64,000 nucleotides of DNA from Pigoraptor chileana (Eukaryota; Opisthokonta; Filasterea): NCBI GenBank assembly GCA_943704495.1, contig CALSCR010001216.1, positions 1-64,000 on the forward strand, written 5' to 3'. The notes under the pieces are model-generated. The model searched no databases, was not told where the DNA came from, and saw only the letters and a list, made by a program, of their open reading frames with translations. This document shows positions 34,501-46,205 of the stretch, piece by piece (position 1 is the first letter of the stretch; each line of letters begins with the position of its first letter). The translations under genes and the position numbers were made by a program.

Positions 34501-37485
34501 GACGAAGTGGCACGTGAGATGGCAGAGCAGCTAGTGCAGATGGAAAACTCGTACAAGACGGCCATTGCAGAGTCCAACGACGCCTGCGACGAACGGACCG
34601 AGCGGAGGTGCGTGATGTGTGCTATTTGCAGTGCCGCCCCTGATTTTCATGCTTTTGACAGCACGATAACACAAGCGCGCAATTACACCAGTTTTTGTGG
34701 TTGTTGAGTGCATAGAGCCTGGAATCGTGTCTGCGTGCAGCTTACTTGTGCGTTGTACACTGAGCAAGGAGGCAATTTGTCTTTTGTGTGCGTATTATTT
34801 TGAATCAAAAACCCCAATACAGGGCGGACATCCACAGCCGCGCACTCCAAAGCGCCAAGAAACGCGCAGGCACAAGGTCACGTGTTGCATTTGCCGGGTC
34901 TGCCTCCGCGCTTGATCGGGAGGCCGAGCGCAAGGCAGTCTCGCAGTCGGTTGCTGCGGGAACGAGCCCGCTCGCACAGTCAAGCATTGCCATGGAGACG
35001 GACGTGGGTTGATGTGCAGTTTGAGGGCATTTGAGCCCGTTTGTACGCCTTTGAGCTCTGATCGCGTTGATCCTGGACGGCTGGTCGCCTTCTACCCTCT
35101 CGCTTATACCTTGTGCAAATGCGTCTCGACATTGCAATGAACAGATGATTTCGGTGGCCTCAGTGGGCGTCGCGACGGAGTTGACGGGCGCCGTCATTTC
35201 GGAGGTCGTCGCGAAGGCAACGCATCTTATGGACGAGGTGTCGCGAGCAGAAAAGGAATCGAAACTAGAGCGAGAGCTCGCTGAAATCCGCACCAAATTT
35301 GAGGAAATTGCGCCGCTTGTGCAGTGTCTCCAGGCGGGCATAACCGCACGTGACCACGAGATTGCGCGCCTGAAGAGCGAGGTCAAGGTAGGATCCGTCG
35401 CACACTCTGATCTCTGTTTGCCCATTATTGTTGATCGCCAGCCCTGCATCACCCAAAACAAAATAGCATGTGCACTCTCTGCCCGGATGCCAAGTGACGA
35501 GCTATAACGTCCGTTGACAAAATGATGTCCCTTGCACTCTTTGCTAAAACCTGTATGTAAATGATTGTCTATGTGTGTGTGTGTGTGTGTGTGCGTGCAG
35601 ATGGGTACGGTGACAGCCGCCAGCCTGCGACGCACAAACTCGATCCGCGCGCCCGCATCGAATGTGTTTGCCGCAGCATTCGCCACGAACAGCACTGCCC
35701 CAAGGATCCCCGTCGAGACGCAGACCGATACGACTCCCGTGGCAGACAGCGAGGCGCAGACGGATGCCACGCCAATGGAAACTGCCGCCGCTCACATTGA
35801 TTCCGTGGACAGCAACGGATTGGTCACAGCCGCGACCGCCGCACTGGAGCATTTGGATGATATGCTTGACATTGCGATTGCGGTGGGCGATGTGAGCACT
35901 ACGAGCACGGTCGATGCTGACGGCAGCGTTGCGATTGTGGGAAAGCGTAAGAGCACCCGAGGGCGGAAGACGCGATCGCCGAAGCGGTGCCGATCGGACA
36001 TTGCCGAGGAAGGGGCAGTGACGGAAGAGCCCGCGCGCCTGGGAGCGGAGGGCACCAAGCGTCGCAAGCTCTCTGGGGAGGGCAACACTTCTGTTGTCAA
36101 ACGCAACAACGTCAGCTTTGCGGAAGACAGCATGCTCGAGTCGTCTGTCATTGACCGTAACCCCGATAGGAATCAGTCGTACCTCGAAGCAGTTGCGCCG
36201 ACCATGCCCCTTGCCGAGCAGGTGGAGGCCGTTATGCAGATGGAGACGCAGGAGGCCGCGCCGCCCGCACTTAAGCAGGCAACGAAGAGGAAGAGCTCAG
36301 TGAAGGGGACAGGGCGTGTGTCTGCAGCAGCTGCACAGCACGTGACTGGACCATCTTCTGTTGTTGCGCCGGAGACAGTTGTCACGGCAACAACGACAGC
36401 CGCACGCCGCAAGTCGATGCGTGCGAATTATGCGGCCAATACCGACCCGTTTGCTGGCGAAGTGGAAGACAAGGAGAATGCAGGTCGCGCTGTCCCTGTG
36501 GCCGTGCCTGTACCGACGCCGCAGACAGCGACGACTGAAGCCGCCGTGCCTGCCGTTGAGAAGAAGGACAAGGGGACGTACGGTGCGCGCATTACAGAGA
36601 GCAGCTACCGCGTGTCTGCCAACTCGGTGCGAGGGCGGGTGAGGGCGGACGGCGCCGTTGCCAAAGGGCCCCGCCTGGGCGTCCTCGTCAAGAACAGCCC
36701 GATTGCAAAGCGTCTTGTGCAGAGCGGTGTCGCCACGCAGTCGCACATGCGCACACTCACACCTGAGAAGAGGGCAGACAGTCGAGTTCTCGGCAACGTC
36801 CTTGGGGAGATTACGGCGCGGACGGAAGGCGCTGCAAACACTGTGGTCGTTGAAGATGCGATTGGCGGTGCGCAGGCAAAGGTGGGACATTTTGTGTGCA
36901 TTCGGAGTGGGAATCGGGGACTCGTTCTTTGTCTCTCTGAAGGTTTGCCTTTTTGCCTACTAACTGCGTTTCGACTACACACGCATACACACACACACAT
37001 TCATTTTGTCTACACAGGCGCCCACCAAGCCCAATGCAGTTGTGGCACCAAAGGCAGAACAGCCGATGGCACGCACGATTGTCGACAGGCTCTTTGAGAA
37101 GCCGCATCCCGTCGTCACGCGCATCCTCTTTTTCGTTGGCCTTGCAACTGAAGTGTTGCAGCAGGATCTAATCGAATTTATTTCATACGCCGTCAACTCG
37201 GACGCCACGCGCAGCACTGCAAACATCACCGCGCGAAAGCTCATTGACCTCATGATGACGGAATCCTCCACCACTGCCGGAAAGGAAGCCGCCGGCAAGA
37301 AGGGAGCGGCGCCGACGGACGGATTCGGCGTGCTTCTCGAGAAGACAAGAAAGCGGCAAAATCACTACAGCATTCACCCGGCGCTCCAACAGTACGTCAC
37401 CGACAGATGCAACATTGCCAGCGGCGACGCCATTGAGAACATTCGCAACGAGGTTGCTGATTACATTCTCCTCAAAGGACGGTGA
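31581..37485 (+). CDS. Kinesin-6 family motor (KIF20/MKLP2-like)
   Basis: This is a plus-end mitotic or cytokinetic kinesin. The motor has FLRLKPL, P-loop AYGITNSGKTFTIQG (TNSGKT is KIF20-like), switch I NQESSRSHGVLTI and switch II VDLAGSERA. The large loop-6 insertion typical of kinesin-6 lies between the P-loop exon and YVSYTEIYNEYVYDLL; it is Ala/Gln/Asn rich. A coiled coil follows (YIDDLEKENDDLELKLENLL), then a long basic and Ser/Pro-rich tail with a KEN box (EDKENAG, codons 36471-36479). A final, apparently folded segment reads VTRILFFVGLATEVLQQDL. Exons: 31581-32180, 32309-32909, 33189-33488, 33745-33883, 34037-34254, 34458-34608, 34823 to about 34999, about 35144-35388, 35601 to about 36881 and about 37018-37485. 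The ATG at 31581 starts the frame. Confidence 0.92.
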
Positions 37486-37909
37486 ACGGGCTGTTTGCGA
37501 ATGCCACAACTCACTCGCCTTTCTCGCGTGACATCCTTCTCCAATTACAAATTTGTGGTGAATTTCGCACACACCTGACAACTAGAGTGTTGAATCGGGG
37601 ATTGTTGTGTGTATTAATTTGCATTTGCGTGCGTTGCGATCGTTTTCAAATAACAAAAGAACACCGAAACAAAAGAAAAAAAACACATACACACTTGCAC
37701 ACATCTCTTTACCGAAGAAGAAGTGTGCTTTGGTAAGCGAAGAAATGCCAAAGGGGCACAACGATAGGCCCGATCGAACCTCATTGCAGTCACATCATCC
37801 CCGGTTGCCGTGAGACCTTGTCGCACAGCGGCATGAATAGAGCCAGTGCAGTGATTGCGGATGCAGAATTGGTGTGGGCTGACCATCCGAAGGCCATGTA
37901 CATGTGAGC
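37486..37909. other. Tail-to-tail spacer
   Basis: This is the spacer between the kinesin and propeller 3' ends. It holds A-rich runs (about 37660-37685). I see no gene in it. Confidence 0.6.
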
Positions 37910-40555
37910 CTACGATGTGTTGGACGACGACGGCAGCTTGCATGTCGGCACCGAGTATGTAGATGTAATTGTGGAATTGTAAAGGAGAACTTTGTTGCTA
38001 TTGTAAGACGCGACGGCAAGAGACTGTCCATTCTCGCTAAAAGAAACCCCAGATGGACCACGCAACCCATGCCCCGCTGCCGTGACACCTCGGAAATCTG
38101 CGAAGGACAGTGTGTGAGTGGTATCAGCGAGTGCATTGTGTGTGTGTGTTTGTACGTGTGCATGTGTGAGAAATGCACAATACCAGATGAAGAGATGGCG
38201 CGAGCACTAGCAGCAGACAAACGGTGGCAGCTGTCGACAACACGATACACTGCTTCTGTGAATACACAACTCACTTCCTTGCGGATCGAATCGCAGCACA
38301 CTGTGCATTGTGTAACTCGCGACGTACAAATGGCCGTCAGCAGGGCCGATCGCCAGTCCAACCGGCTTGGTTACGCGCACAAACTCTTGGAATTGGGCAC
38401 AGAGAGAATGCGGACCATTGGTTTGGATGCGATCGCGGATGACAGCAGCAATTTCTTTCAGATATTCACAGTGACGATGCAAACAAACACAAACACACGC
38501 ACGTGCCCTGCATGGGTATTAACTCACCATCATGGCATTGCATTTTGTCGCCCACTAGCGGCGTGCAGCGCACTATTGAATCACTGAAGTGACTTGTGAT
38601 ATAGAGGACTCCATTTGCGCCAAAGGCAAGGTCCTCAGGACTGTCGCATGCACGAGCAAGATGCGCACACACATTTACCATTGTTCTATTAGTGAACTGT
38701 GCACATGAAAGACGAACATCACGCATTGAGTAAGTCAGTGCATACAACCAGGCAGACATAAGCACTTCAGAGGGGAGACGGAAAAGTAAATTAGATACTA
38801 GGACAGCACACAGACATAGACGAGCGACGCACCCGCGCAGCATTCCCTTTGGAATGTCAACGTGGCCGGCGAAGTTGCCCGTGGAGACGTTATACTGCAA
38901 GAGCAACCACGAAAGGTTTGTTGCGTATATATGTGTGTGTACGAGAGCGAGAGAATAATGAAGGATTCAAGTCAGTGGCTTAGGCGCTGTGCCCATGGAC
39001 TCCACAAGAGGAAACAGAGAGAAAGCGAGAGAGAGTGACAGAGAAAGAGAGAAAGAGGGAGTCCTTAAGCACGCAGAAAGTCTTTGCACACAGGCCCATC
39101 GACTCCATAAAGAGTCAGAGAGACAGAGAGAGAAGGCAGTCTGAAAGTGAGGGGAAAGAGGGCGATTGCTACCTTCACAATTCTGTTGTCAAGGAACGAA
39201 GCGACCCAGAGCAGTCCATCGGGGCCAAATGTGATTCCCTCTGCCAAACCATGTTGAAATGCGCACACGCAGACCTTTAGTCTCAAAACGCCTCAGGCAT
39301 GATGAGCCCATCGACTCCAACAGACGTTGGTCGACAGCTTCATAGTAGTTATGGACTCAGCAATGGACTCAGCAATGGAGGATCAACGGCACCTGTGTCG
39401 CGGGCTTGCCGCCATCGACACATCCGATCACGGACACTTTGGTCGAGTGAAGGGAGGCAAATAAGATAGCACACTACTCACCGGGGCAGTCCATTTCGTC
39501 CTCAAGCCCAAACGCACCGAGAAATGCTCGGGTTTCAATGTCGTATCGGTGTATTTGGCTTGTTGTGAAGCTTGCGACATAGAGGGTGCGCCCGTCGTCC
39601 CCGAGTGCAAGGCCCCAGGGACCATCCAGACTCCCGTGTTCTGCGATGATCTGCCCCAAAAGGACATGAACAGCATTAATCTAGTGTGGATTGCATTTGC
39701 GGCGGAGGGTGGGGATAGATATGCATGTATAGCTTTCAATGTCTTAAGCGCCGTCCTTTCCACAGGAGAGAGAGACCTTCAGTACTCACGCCTTAGGTAT
39801 AGACCCATTGACGTAAACATTGCTCCGAACAAAAGAATAGAGCTTCAGCACTCAAAACACTTTGGACCCATCGATACCAAATGATAGATACATATTGATA
39901 AATAGAGAGAGAGTGTGTGTGAGTGAGTGAGAGGGAGAGATGCAGTATTCAAGTCGTGTCTTAGGCGCTGTGCCCATGGACTCCACAAGATAGGTAGATA
40001 GAGAGAAAGAGAGCCACGCACGTGCTAAAATGTCACACGCGTATCCGAGGAGTGATCACTACAATGCAGCCTGGTATGATCCACTGCCAGATCTAACATT
40101 GAGCAAAACTTTGCAACCCTTGAACGGGCAATGTGAATATACGAATATCAAGCGAACAAGAGCCGCTCCCGATTGACCGTCACTCGCCTCATTCGCGCCA
40201 CCGGGCCGCAGTAAATGCACCTTGTCTGTCAAAAAGCTTGACACGAACACGGCATCGCGCGGTCCAACAAGCACATAGCTGGGGTTCACAATGTCCAAAT
40301 GCCCATGCAGGCGGTTGTCACGTGACGTGATGGTCCTCCCGTCGCCTTCAAACCTGATGCCTGCCGGTACTGAAATGGCATAAGTCGTATCGAGCAGACA
40401 TCGACCCTAATTAATCAACAACTTAATGCGTGTTTCTGCAGCAAACGCGAGGTCGCATCTTGCTTACCACCACCGTTTCCAAATGGGAATGCCAAGACGC
40501 CTCTGGCGACCATTACATGCGCTGCGACAATGAGTACCACTAATCGCATTTCCAT
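37910..40555 (-). CDS. Secreted NHL/YncE-type beta-propeller protein
   Basis: The protein starts with a signal peptide (MEMRLVVLIVAAHVMVARGV, then LAFPFGNGGG). Repeated blades follow, each with G(P)xGLxxxxDGxLYVASF and then a Val and Tyr/Arg strand. Examples are PSYVLVGPRDAVFVSSF, GPWGLALGDDGRTLYVASF, EGITFGPDGLLWVASFLDN, PEDLAFGANGVLYITSHFSD, PVGLAIGPADGHLYVASY and GPSGVSFSENGQSLAVASY. At least six blades are seen, a usual propeller size. Each blade sits roughly on its own exon, near 40180-40360, 39480-39660, 39166-39260, 38826-38896, 38530-38640, 38270-38390 and 37910-38095. The C-terminus is short and Ser rich (CKLPSSSNTS). Such proteins bind ligands or act as lyases or scaffolds outside the cell. 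No catalytic family could be assigned. Confidence 0.8.
38957..39010 (+). repeat. Dispersed intronic repeat, unit B
   Basis: GATTCAAGTCAGTGGC and TTAGGCGCTGTGCCCATGG are followed by ACTCCACAAGAGG and GA-rich sequence. It lies in an intron of the propeller gene. Confidence 0.75.
39061..39109 (+). repeat. Dispersed intronic repeat, diverged unit A
   Basis: Only the right half is well kept (GGCCCATCGACTCCATAAAG). It is flanked on both sides by GA-rich tracts and lies in the same propeller intron as the B unit at 38957. Confidence 0.55.
39268..39324 (+). repeat. Dispersed intronic repeat, unit A
   Basis: ACCTTTAGTCTCAAAACGCC, TCAGGCAT and GAGCCCATCGACTCCAAC match unit A. It lies in an intron of the propeller gene. 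Confidence 0.7.
39768..39992 (+). repeat. Dispersed intronic repeat, units A, A-like and B in a row
   Basis: Unit A (39768 to about 39826, CCTTCAGTACTCACGCCTTA) is followed by a diverged A-like unit (about 39834-39886, CTTCAGCACTCAAAACAC). After a GA/GT tract comes unit B (about 39937-39992, TTAGGCGCTGTGCCCATGG). This is the longest array of the family in the window. Confidence 0.75.
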
Positions 40556-41292
40556 TGCATAAAATGACGTCGGCTTAATGTTTGTAAGGGGGTAAAATGA
40601 ATTGTTCACCGGCGGACTCCGACAGAGTTCATTCACAGAGAGTGCGTGCGGTCGAGGAGGAATAGGCATGCTGAAGAGATTTTATTTCAAGGAAGAAGAA
40701 GAAGAAAGGCCGTCCGGTTTCGCCGGTTCAAATTCTCACCTGATCGGAATCAACACGTCAGTGAGGGGCTGGAGGGCAGTGAAGTAACATTTTTTTAGTG
40801 AACAGCACCAGCAGTGAGCAGTAACATTATGTCCAGTCTACGTTTCGTGTATCAAATGCTGCACATACAAACTTAGTAGCGATTGTTGGACAAAGATAGT
40901 CACCACGCCATCGCTTGGCGTTTGTATGAAGGCTTGCTTATACACTATTTTCCTCATACAAACGCGTTTCTTTTCCATGAGTCTGCAGATGCGCACTCCG
41001 CCGTGCGATTAGACTGAAAATGCAATCGAAATTGAGGGGAGTTACACGGGTACATTTTCAATATACGCGAAAGTATCACTTTCATCACGTGACAAACCTA
41101 ATTTGATACTGTATGTGACGTTGTGTTGTGGTCACTGATTAATGGTTGTCATTTTTTAATCGGCGGCAATGCAAATGCATTTGAAGTAAACCACACTACT
41201 AGCTTAGCAGTCAGCTGGCTCTCTGCTTTCCAAGTGGCGTTTTTTGCACACGTAATTTGCGGATCGGGGTACTTCAGGCAAAGGCTGCAGTG
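40556..41292. promoter_or_regulatory. Divergent promoter of propeller and Serinc genes
   Basis: CACGTG at 41086-41091 lies in ATCACGTGAC, about 200 bases before the Serinc start. CATACAAAC occurs at 40864-40872 and 40955-40963, and its inverse GTTTGTATG at 40920-40928. No gene was recognised. Confidence 0.45.
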
Positions 41293-43926
41293 ATGGGAGG
41301 CATACTGTGCTGTGCTGCGGAGCAGGCGGCATGTTGCGTTGGCGGCATGGCGTGCAAGGCGATGTGCTTTGGCAAGTGCTGGTGGGTGTCTGCTGTGAAT
41401 CCTCCCGCCTTTCTGGGGTGATATCTGAGGCCTGGAATGAATTGACAGTTGGTGCTTCTGTCTCCACTCATCCACTGTTGTTTGATCTGTGTGCTTGTGA
41501 CTTTTGCAGCGGATGTAAGCAGTCGAATGGCTCGCGTGCAGGCTACGCCGTCATTCTCCTCTTTGCTACGATAACGGCATGGCTTATGAACGGCAGGTAC
41601 TAAACTGCAGGACTGACTGGTTGGCACACACTAATTCAACCGCCTCTCCATACCGTGCGCAATGTGTTGTCCGTCTTCTTATCTTGTTAATTACATTCCT
41701 TGTTCTTCTGCAGCTTCATTCGAGACAAGTTATCGCACTCCTCGCTCTCGTTCCACTGTCAAAAGGAGGATGACGGCTGTTATGGCACTCTAGCTGTTTA
41801 CCGCATCTCCCTGGCCCTCTGCCTCTTCCACGCGGCGCACGCTGTCTTCTTGTATGGTGTCACAAGCAGCAAGGACTCGCGTGCTAAACTGCAAAATGGG
41901 TTCTGGCCCATCAAGTTTCTTGCACTCGCCGGCATCACTGTGGGCTGCTTTTACATTCCCTCAAAGAGTCTGATCGACTACGGGTGGAGTGCGATGGCGG
42001 GCGCTGCGATCTTCATCGCTTGCCAGTTGCTCCTCCTAGTTGGTGAGTCATGGGCTGAGTGTACGTGGTTGTCGTTTTTTGTTGTTTGTTTTTGTGTTAT
42101 GTATGTGTGATGTGCGTGTGTGCTTGTGCTCCACACATGTGCGTTTGCTCTAACTGTATAGACACAGTGTACCGAAATACAAGTTTTATGGCTTGATGGT
42201 AATGGCGACGTTGTATCTATTTCTGCAGACTTTGCCCACTATTGGAACGAGAAGTGGGTTGCGAATCACGACGCCGCGGAGCACAAGCGATGGTATGTAA
42301 ATATTATCTGCCACATGCACACACACACATTTGCGATGCCCCGCCAAAAATAGAGAGGCTGACTGACTCCCCCAACACTCCGCAGCAAGACGCGTCAAAA
42401 CGAGCTCCTGTCCTGACTTGCTGTCACATTTTGTGTTTTTCATTTTTTACTTGTGCGTGTGCGCGGTGTAATGCCAAGGTTTTACGCTCTCACGGCGGCA
42501 TCAGTGACAATGTACGTGTCGGCCATAGTGATGACGAGCCTGCTCTACGCATACTTTACGCCGGCACACTCTGGAAACGTTGGCAAGTGCGGCACAAACA
42601 CCGCCTTTATCACTGTCAACTTGATCGCCTTTGTCATTCTCGCCTTTGTCGCGGTAAACGACACCATCCAGGAATACAATCCCCGCTCTGGTCTCCTTCA
42701 GTCGTCCCTTGTGGCGCTCTACTCGGTGGGATGCATACAACGCCTTCATGTGTTTGTGTGCTGCGTGAGCTTGGTGGTTGTGTCTGATGGCTTGCACATT
42801 GCTTGCATTTAAAGTGTGCGCCTGCTGTGCTGCCGCTGAAACACTCTCATGCACCCACACGCGCAGACGTATCTTGTTTGGAGCGCAATCTCCAGCGAGC
42901 CTGAGTCAGACTCTTTCCACTGCAATTCGCTCGGCGGGTGAGTCATGAATCCATTTCGGATGTATGCTATCTCATTCTCTGTCGCTACAATGCGCGTATG
43001 CACGCACATTTTTACAGACATTGGCACATACGCACAAACACTCAAACACACGTTCACATCTACGCATGTATATGCACGCAAAAACAGACGCGCGTCAGCC
43101 ACGGAAGGGCTGTTTCTAACATTATAAACTGAAACAATAATTGGGCGGTGCAGCACACGCGATACCCAGAGTGTGTCGACTGTCTTTGGAGTTATATTTG
43201 CGTTCGTTGCCATAGTATACGCAGCTTTGGGGGCGTCTTCATCGGAGGAGTCCATCACCGGGAAGACGAGAACCACCGGCACGGAGTCTGCCTTGCTTAC
43301 GGGTGCGTGGCGGCGCTTCTGCTCTCCTTCATGTGTGTCGTTGTTGCTGGGAAAGGGTGGGAAATATGGTGTGCTGCGGAGTTTGCATCTCATTATTTGC
43401 TTTGTGTATATGTGTGTGTGTGCATTCTTTTGTGGGTCCGACGTAGAGAGGGGCGCTGCCGGTCGCAACGACGAGAGCGACGAGGAGGACTCACTGGATG
43501 ACGAGAGGACCGGCACACAGTACAGCTACACCTTCTTCCACACCATGTTTGCACTTGCCGCGATGTACATGTGCATGGTCATAACTGGCTGGAATGTCGT
43601 CCAGGTGGGTATTCGTGACCCCATTTCATCAATCCTCATTACTTGTATGAGGGGGGCAAATGTTTCCTGTAATGTAGAAAGGAATTGTGTTTTTTCCCTT
43701 TAAAAGAACGTGTATGTGTGGCAAGTGACTCTTGCTGACGTTGACGTTGACGTACATTCTCTTGCGTTTGTCGGCGTTGCAGGACTCCACCGTCACTGGC
43801 ACTCTCACGGTAGATCAGTCGTGGGCGTCGACATGGGTGAAAATCGGCAGCAGCTGGTTTGTGATCCTGCTCTATCTTTGGACGGTAATTGCGCCGTGCG
43901 TGCTCCGCAACCGCGAATTCAATTAA
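41293..43926 (+). CDS. Serinc/TMS1 family membrane protein
   Basis: Serinc proteins are polytopic membrane proteins, reported to incorporate serine into lipids and/or scramble phospholipids. The Cys-rich start MGGILCCAAEQAACCVGGMA and GKCCGCKQSNGSRAGYAVIL match the family. FIRDKLSH, CYGTLAVYRISLALCLFH, NGFWPIKFLALAGI and a final FHTMFALAAMYMCMVITGW also match. The last segment is DSTVTGTLTVDQSWASTWVK and then WTVIAPCVLRNREFN. Exons with agreeing phases: 41293-41381, 41510-41596, 41714-42042, 42229-42292, 42479-42725, 42867-42937, 43154 to about 43302, 43447-43604 and 43783-43926. Length is about 400 residues, near the family norm. An acidic loop (NDESDEEDSLDDE) lies before the last two membrane segments. 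It diverges from the propeller gene. Confidence 0.94.
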
Positions 43927-44401
43927 GGCGACGCACACCGCACTCTGTTCCGACCCAGACATCAAAAGTATACTGGATCCCGGGCTCTCGTCCTGCTCCT
44001 TTCCTGCTGCTTGTCACGAGTCTTTTTGTACAGCTTTTCTTTTTTATTTGAATGTTCATTCGAAAAAAATTGCTGCGTCGAAAGTGTGCACATGCGTCTG
44101 TTCATGTGGTTTGCGCCTTTTTGTTTCACCCGCGTATGAATCGCAATGAAGCGTATGAATGCCGACCTATGTCCCAGCAGGAGTACACTGCCAGTGAGTT
44201 GCAGTGTGCGATGGCGACACCATGTGTTGTGTTTGTGTGCGTGTGTGTATGTGGAAAACCCCACAATCATCGCGTTTCCGTTTGGCGCTGGTTCTTATTG
44301 GGCGAGACACCACACAACGAGTGCGATTTTGTTACGACCGCACGCACCAGTCAAGCCAAACAGCTCAGAATCCCATCAATGATATGCATTGGCGGCGGGG
44401 C
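43927..44401. other. Tail-to-tail spacer
   Basis: This is the spacer between the Serinc and carrier 3' ends. A poly-T/GAAAAAAA stretch lies near 44040-44070. I see nothing else in it. Confidence 0.6.
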
Positions 44402-45493
44402 CTAGGCGGGAGGATCTCGCCTGTCGCCGCGCAGACCAAGCACACTCGCCGCCTTTTGCGCAGCCGTCATCACAGCAAAGCTCGTTCCATTTGCAAGAAA
44501 CGAGCGTACAACGCCCGGCAGGAGACCACGGTACAGCCCCAGCGGCCCGCCAGGAAGTGACAGGATGCGCGACAGACTTTGTCGGAAGTTGCCCACGCCG
44601 GCCTGCACGTTTGATTTGAGGCATTCGAGCGGCCATACTGCAATCCACCCCAGTGTGGACGACGCCCCCGCAACAAGAAAGGGTCCTATGAGAGGTTGGG
44701 AAGCCACCGCGGGCACGTGGCGCTGGCACGTGTCGACGAGCATGAAGAAGATTGTGAGTGCGCCAGAAAGGCGGACGTATGTGAGAGTGAAACCGGTGTA
44801 GATTGACCGGAAATTCCACGGTCGGCCCACTTGGCGACATACCTTTTGAGCAAGAGCAGATGGCGGTATCAGATCCGCGTAACACATCCCATGCATGCAA
44901 TAAAACACACACACACACAAAGAACAATAGCATCCGCTATGGCGCAATCCCTCGCACCTTGACGTATTCCAGTGGCGTTTCAATTACGGCGCGAACGAGT
45001 GACGCGGCAAGCCCGCCCACGACGACGCGGCTCTCAATCCCTCCGGTGTAAGGAATCGTCACACGGCCCCAGTTTGAGTCCTGGAGATGAGTGAAGCTGA
45101 CGCCCGCAACACACGCAAAACAGGTCTGATTAGGGATGCTTATCCCATCAATTGCGCACGAGTTGAACAAGAAAGGCGGCGGACTCGCTCAAACGACACT
45201 CACATTGATTCGTACACTCCAAACTGCACACTTCGGTATATTCCGGATCCCAACAGTGGCGGCAGCACTCCCCGATAAAGGCCCTTTACGCCTTCAGTCT
45301 TGACAGTTTGCGAGAAGGCCCTGAGCATACCGCCGGACTCGTATCCAGTCTGCGCCTGCATCTTTGTCTTGATGCAGTCGAAGGGCTGCCCCACTACGAC
45401 TGCCGTGCCGCCATAGAGAACGCCGGTGCCGAGACCAATGAGGCCCTCACGCAGCCAATGACCCCGGGGCACATCACGCCCAACGGAAGACAT
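44402..45493 (-). CDS. Mitochondrial carrier (SLC25) family protein
   Basis: This is a solute carrier of the mitochondrial inner membrane with three repeats of about 100 residues. Each has the signature PX[DE]XX[KR]: PFDCIKTKMQAQ, PLEYVKVR and PLECLKSN. Each of repeats 1 and 3 also has a matrix-helix end GLYRG. Exons are 45204-45493, 44958-45080 and 44402-44842. The ATG at 45493 (MSSVGRDVPRGHW) is the first in frame. Donors and acceptors agree in phase. The second and third signatures carry Glu rather than Asp, which is common in the family. About 280 residues is the usual size. The substrate cannot be read from the motifs. It diverges from the Sec14 gene. Confidence 0.9.
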
Positions 45494-46205
45494 GATGGCC
45501 GCACCTCCTCTGCTGCAGAGTGTCGCCAAAGGTGAAGGAACTATATTAAATGCCCAGAGTGCCTACTCGGTCGGCCACCAGACTGGCACTGAGGCTAAAG
45601 TGTGCGAACACTCGGAAAGATTCCAAGCTTCACGTGAGATGGTCTATTTATAGATCCAATTAGGAGTATGAATTCTTTTTATGGAAATTATCCGTCCGCA
45701 GTTCCTTAATTAGGCGATTCTGTGATCAATTACCGGGGGTCCGCCGGCCAATGGGAGAGTCCCAGGCAGAAGTGTGCCCTTCCATGCAAACTGCTCGGGG
45801 TTCACTGTGGACATTACACACTGGTGAACCACTGCGGTGCATGAGGGGTGAGGACTGAGGACCACAGTACCCCTGGGTGCATGCAGAGTGCCCTTCCTTC
45901 AACCATGCAAACTGCCGGGTTCACTGTGGGCGGCACAGTGGTGACTACTGTGCTTGCGTTCAGTGAATACAGCACAACAGAGAGATAATGCACCGGAAGA
46001 CATTCCTCCCTGTCAGAATCGTGTTAGTGCAGTGCTCATGTACTGCAAAGGAAGTGCATCTGTTATTCAACGTCAATTGCACTTTTTAAGCGGTATTCCA
46101 ATTGCGGCCAATAACAAATATTGACGGGTAGCGACGACAAATAGAAAGTAAAGATCTTTACTCACTGCCGTTTCCGGGCCTGTGACAAAGCAGTGGACCA
46201 TCACC
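45494..46205. promoter_or_regulatory. Divergent promoter of carrier and Sec14 genes with an internal duplication
   Basis: CACGTG at 45631-45636 lies in TTCACGTGAG, about 140 bases from the carrier start. A degenerate direct duplication spans 45774-45833 and 45888-45947; both copies hold GTGCCCTTCC, CATGCAAACTGC and GGTTCACTGTGG. The offset is about 114 bases. No gene was recognised. Confidence 0.5.

Noticed and set aside
36775-36815. A destruction box in the kinesin tail (SRVLGNVLGE)
   Set aside because: It looks like a cyclin box but lacks the RxxL spacing.
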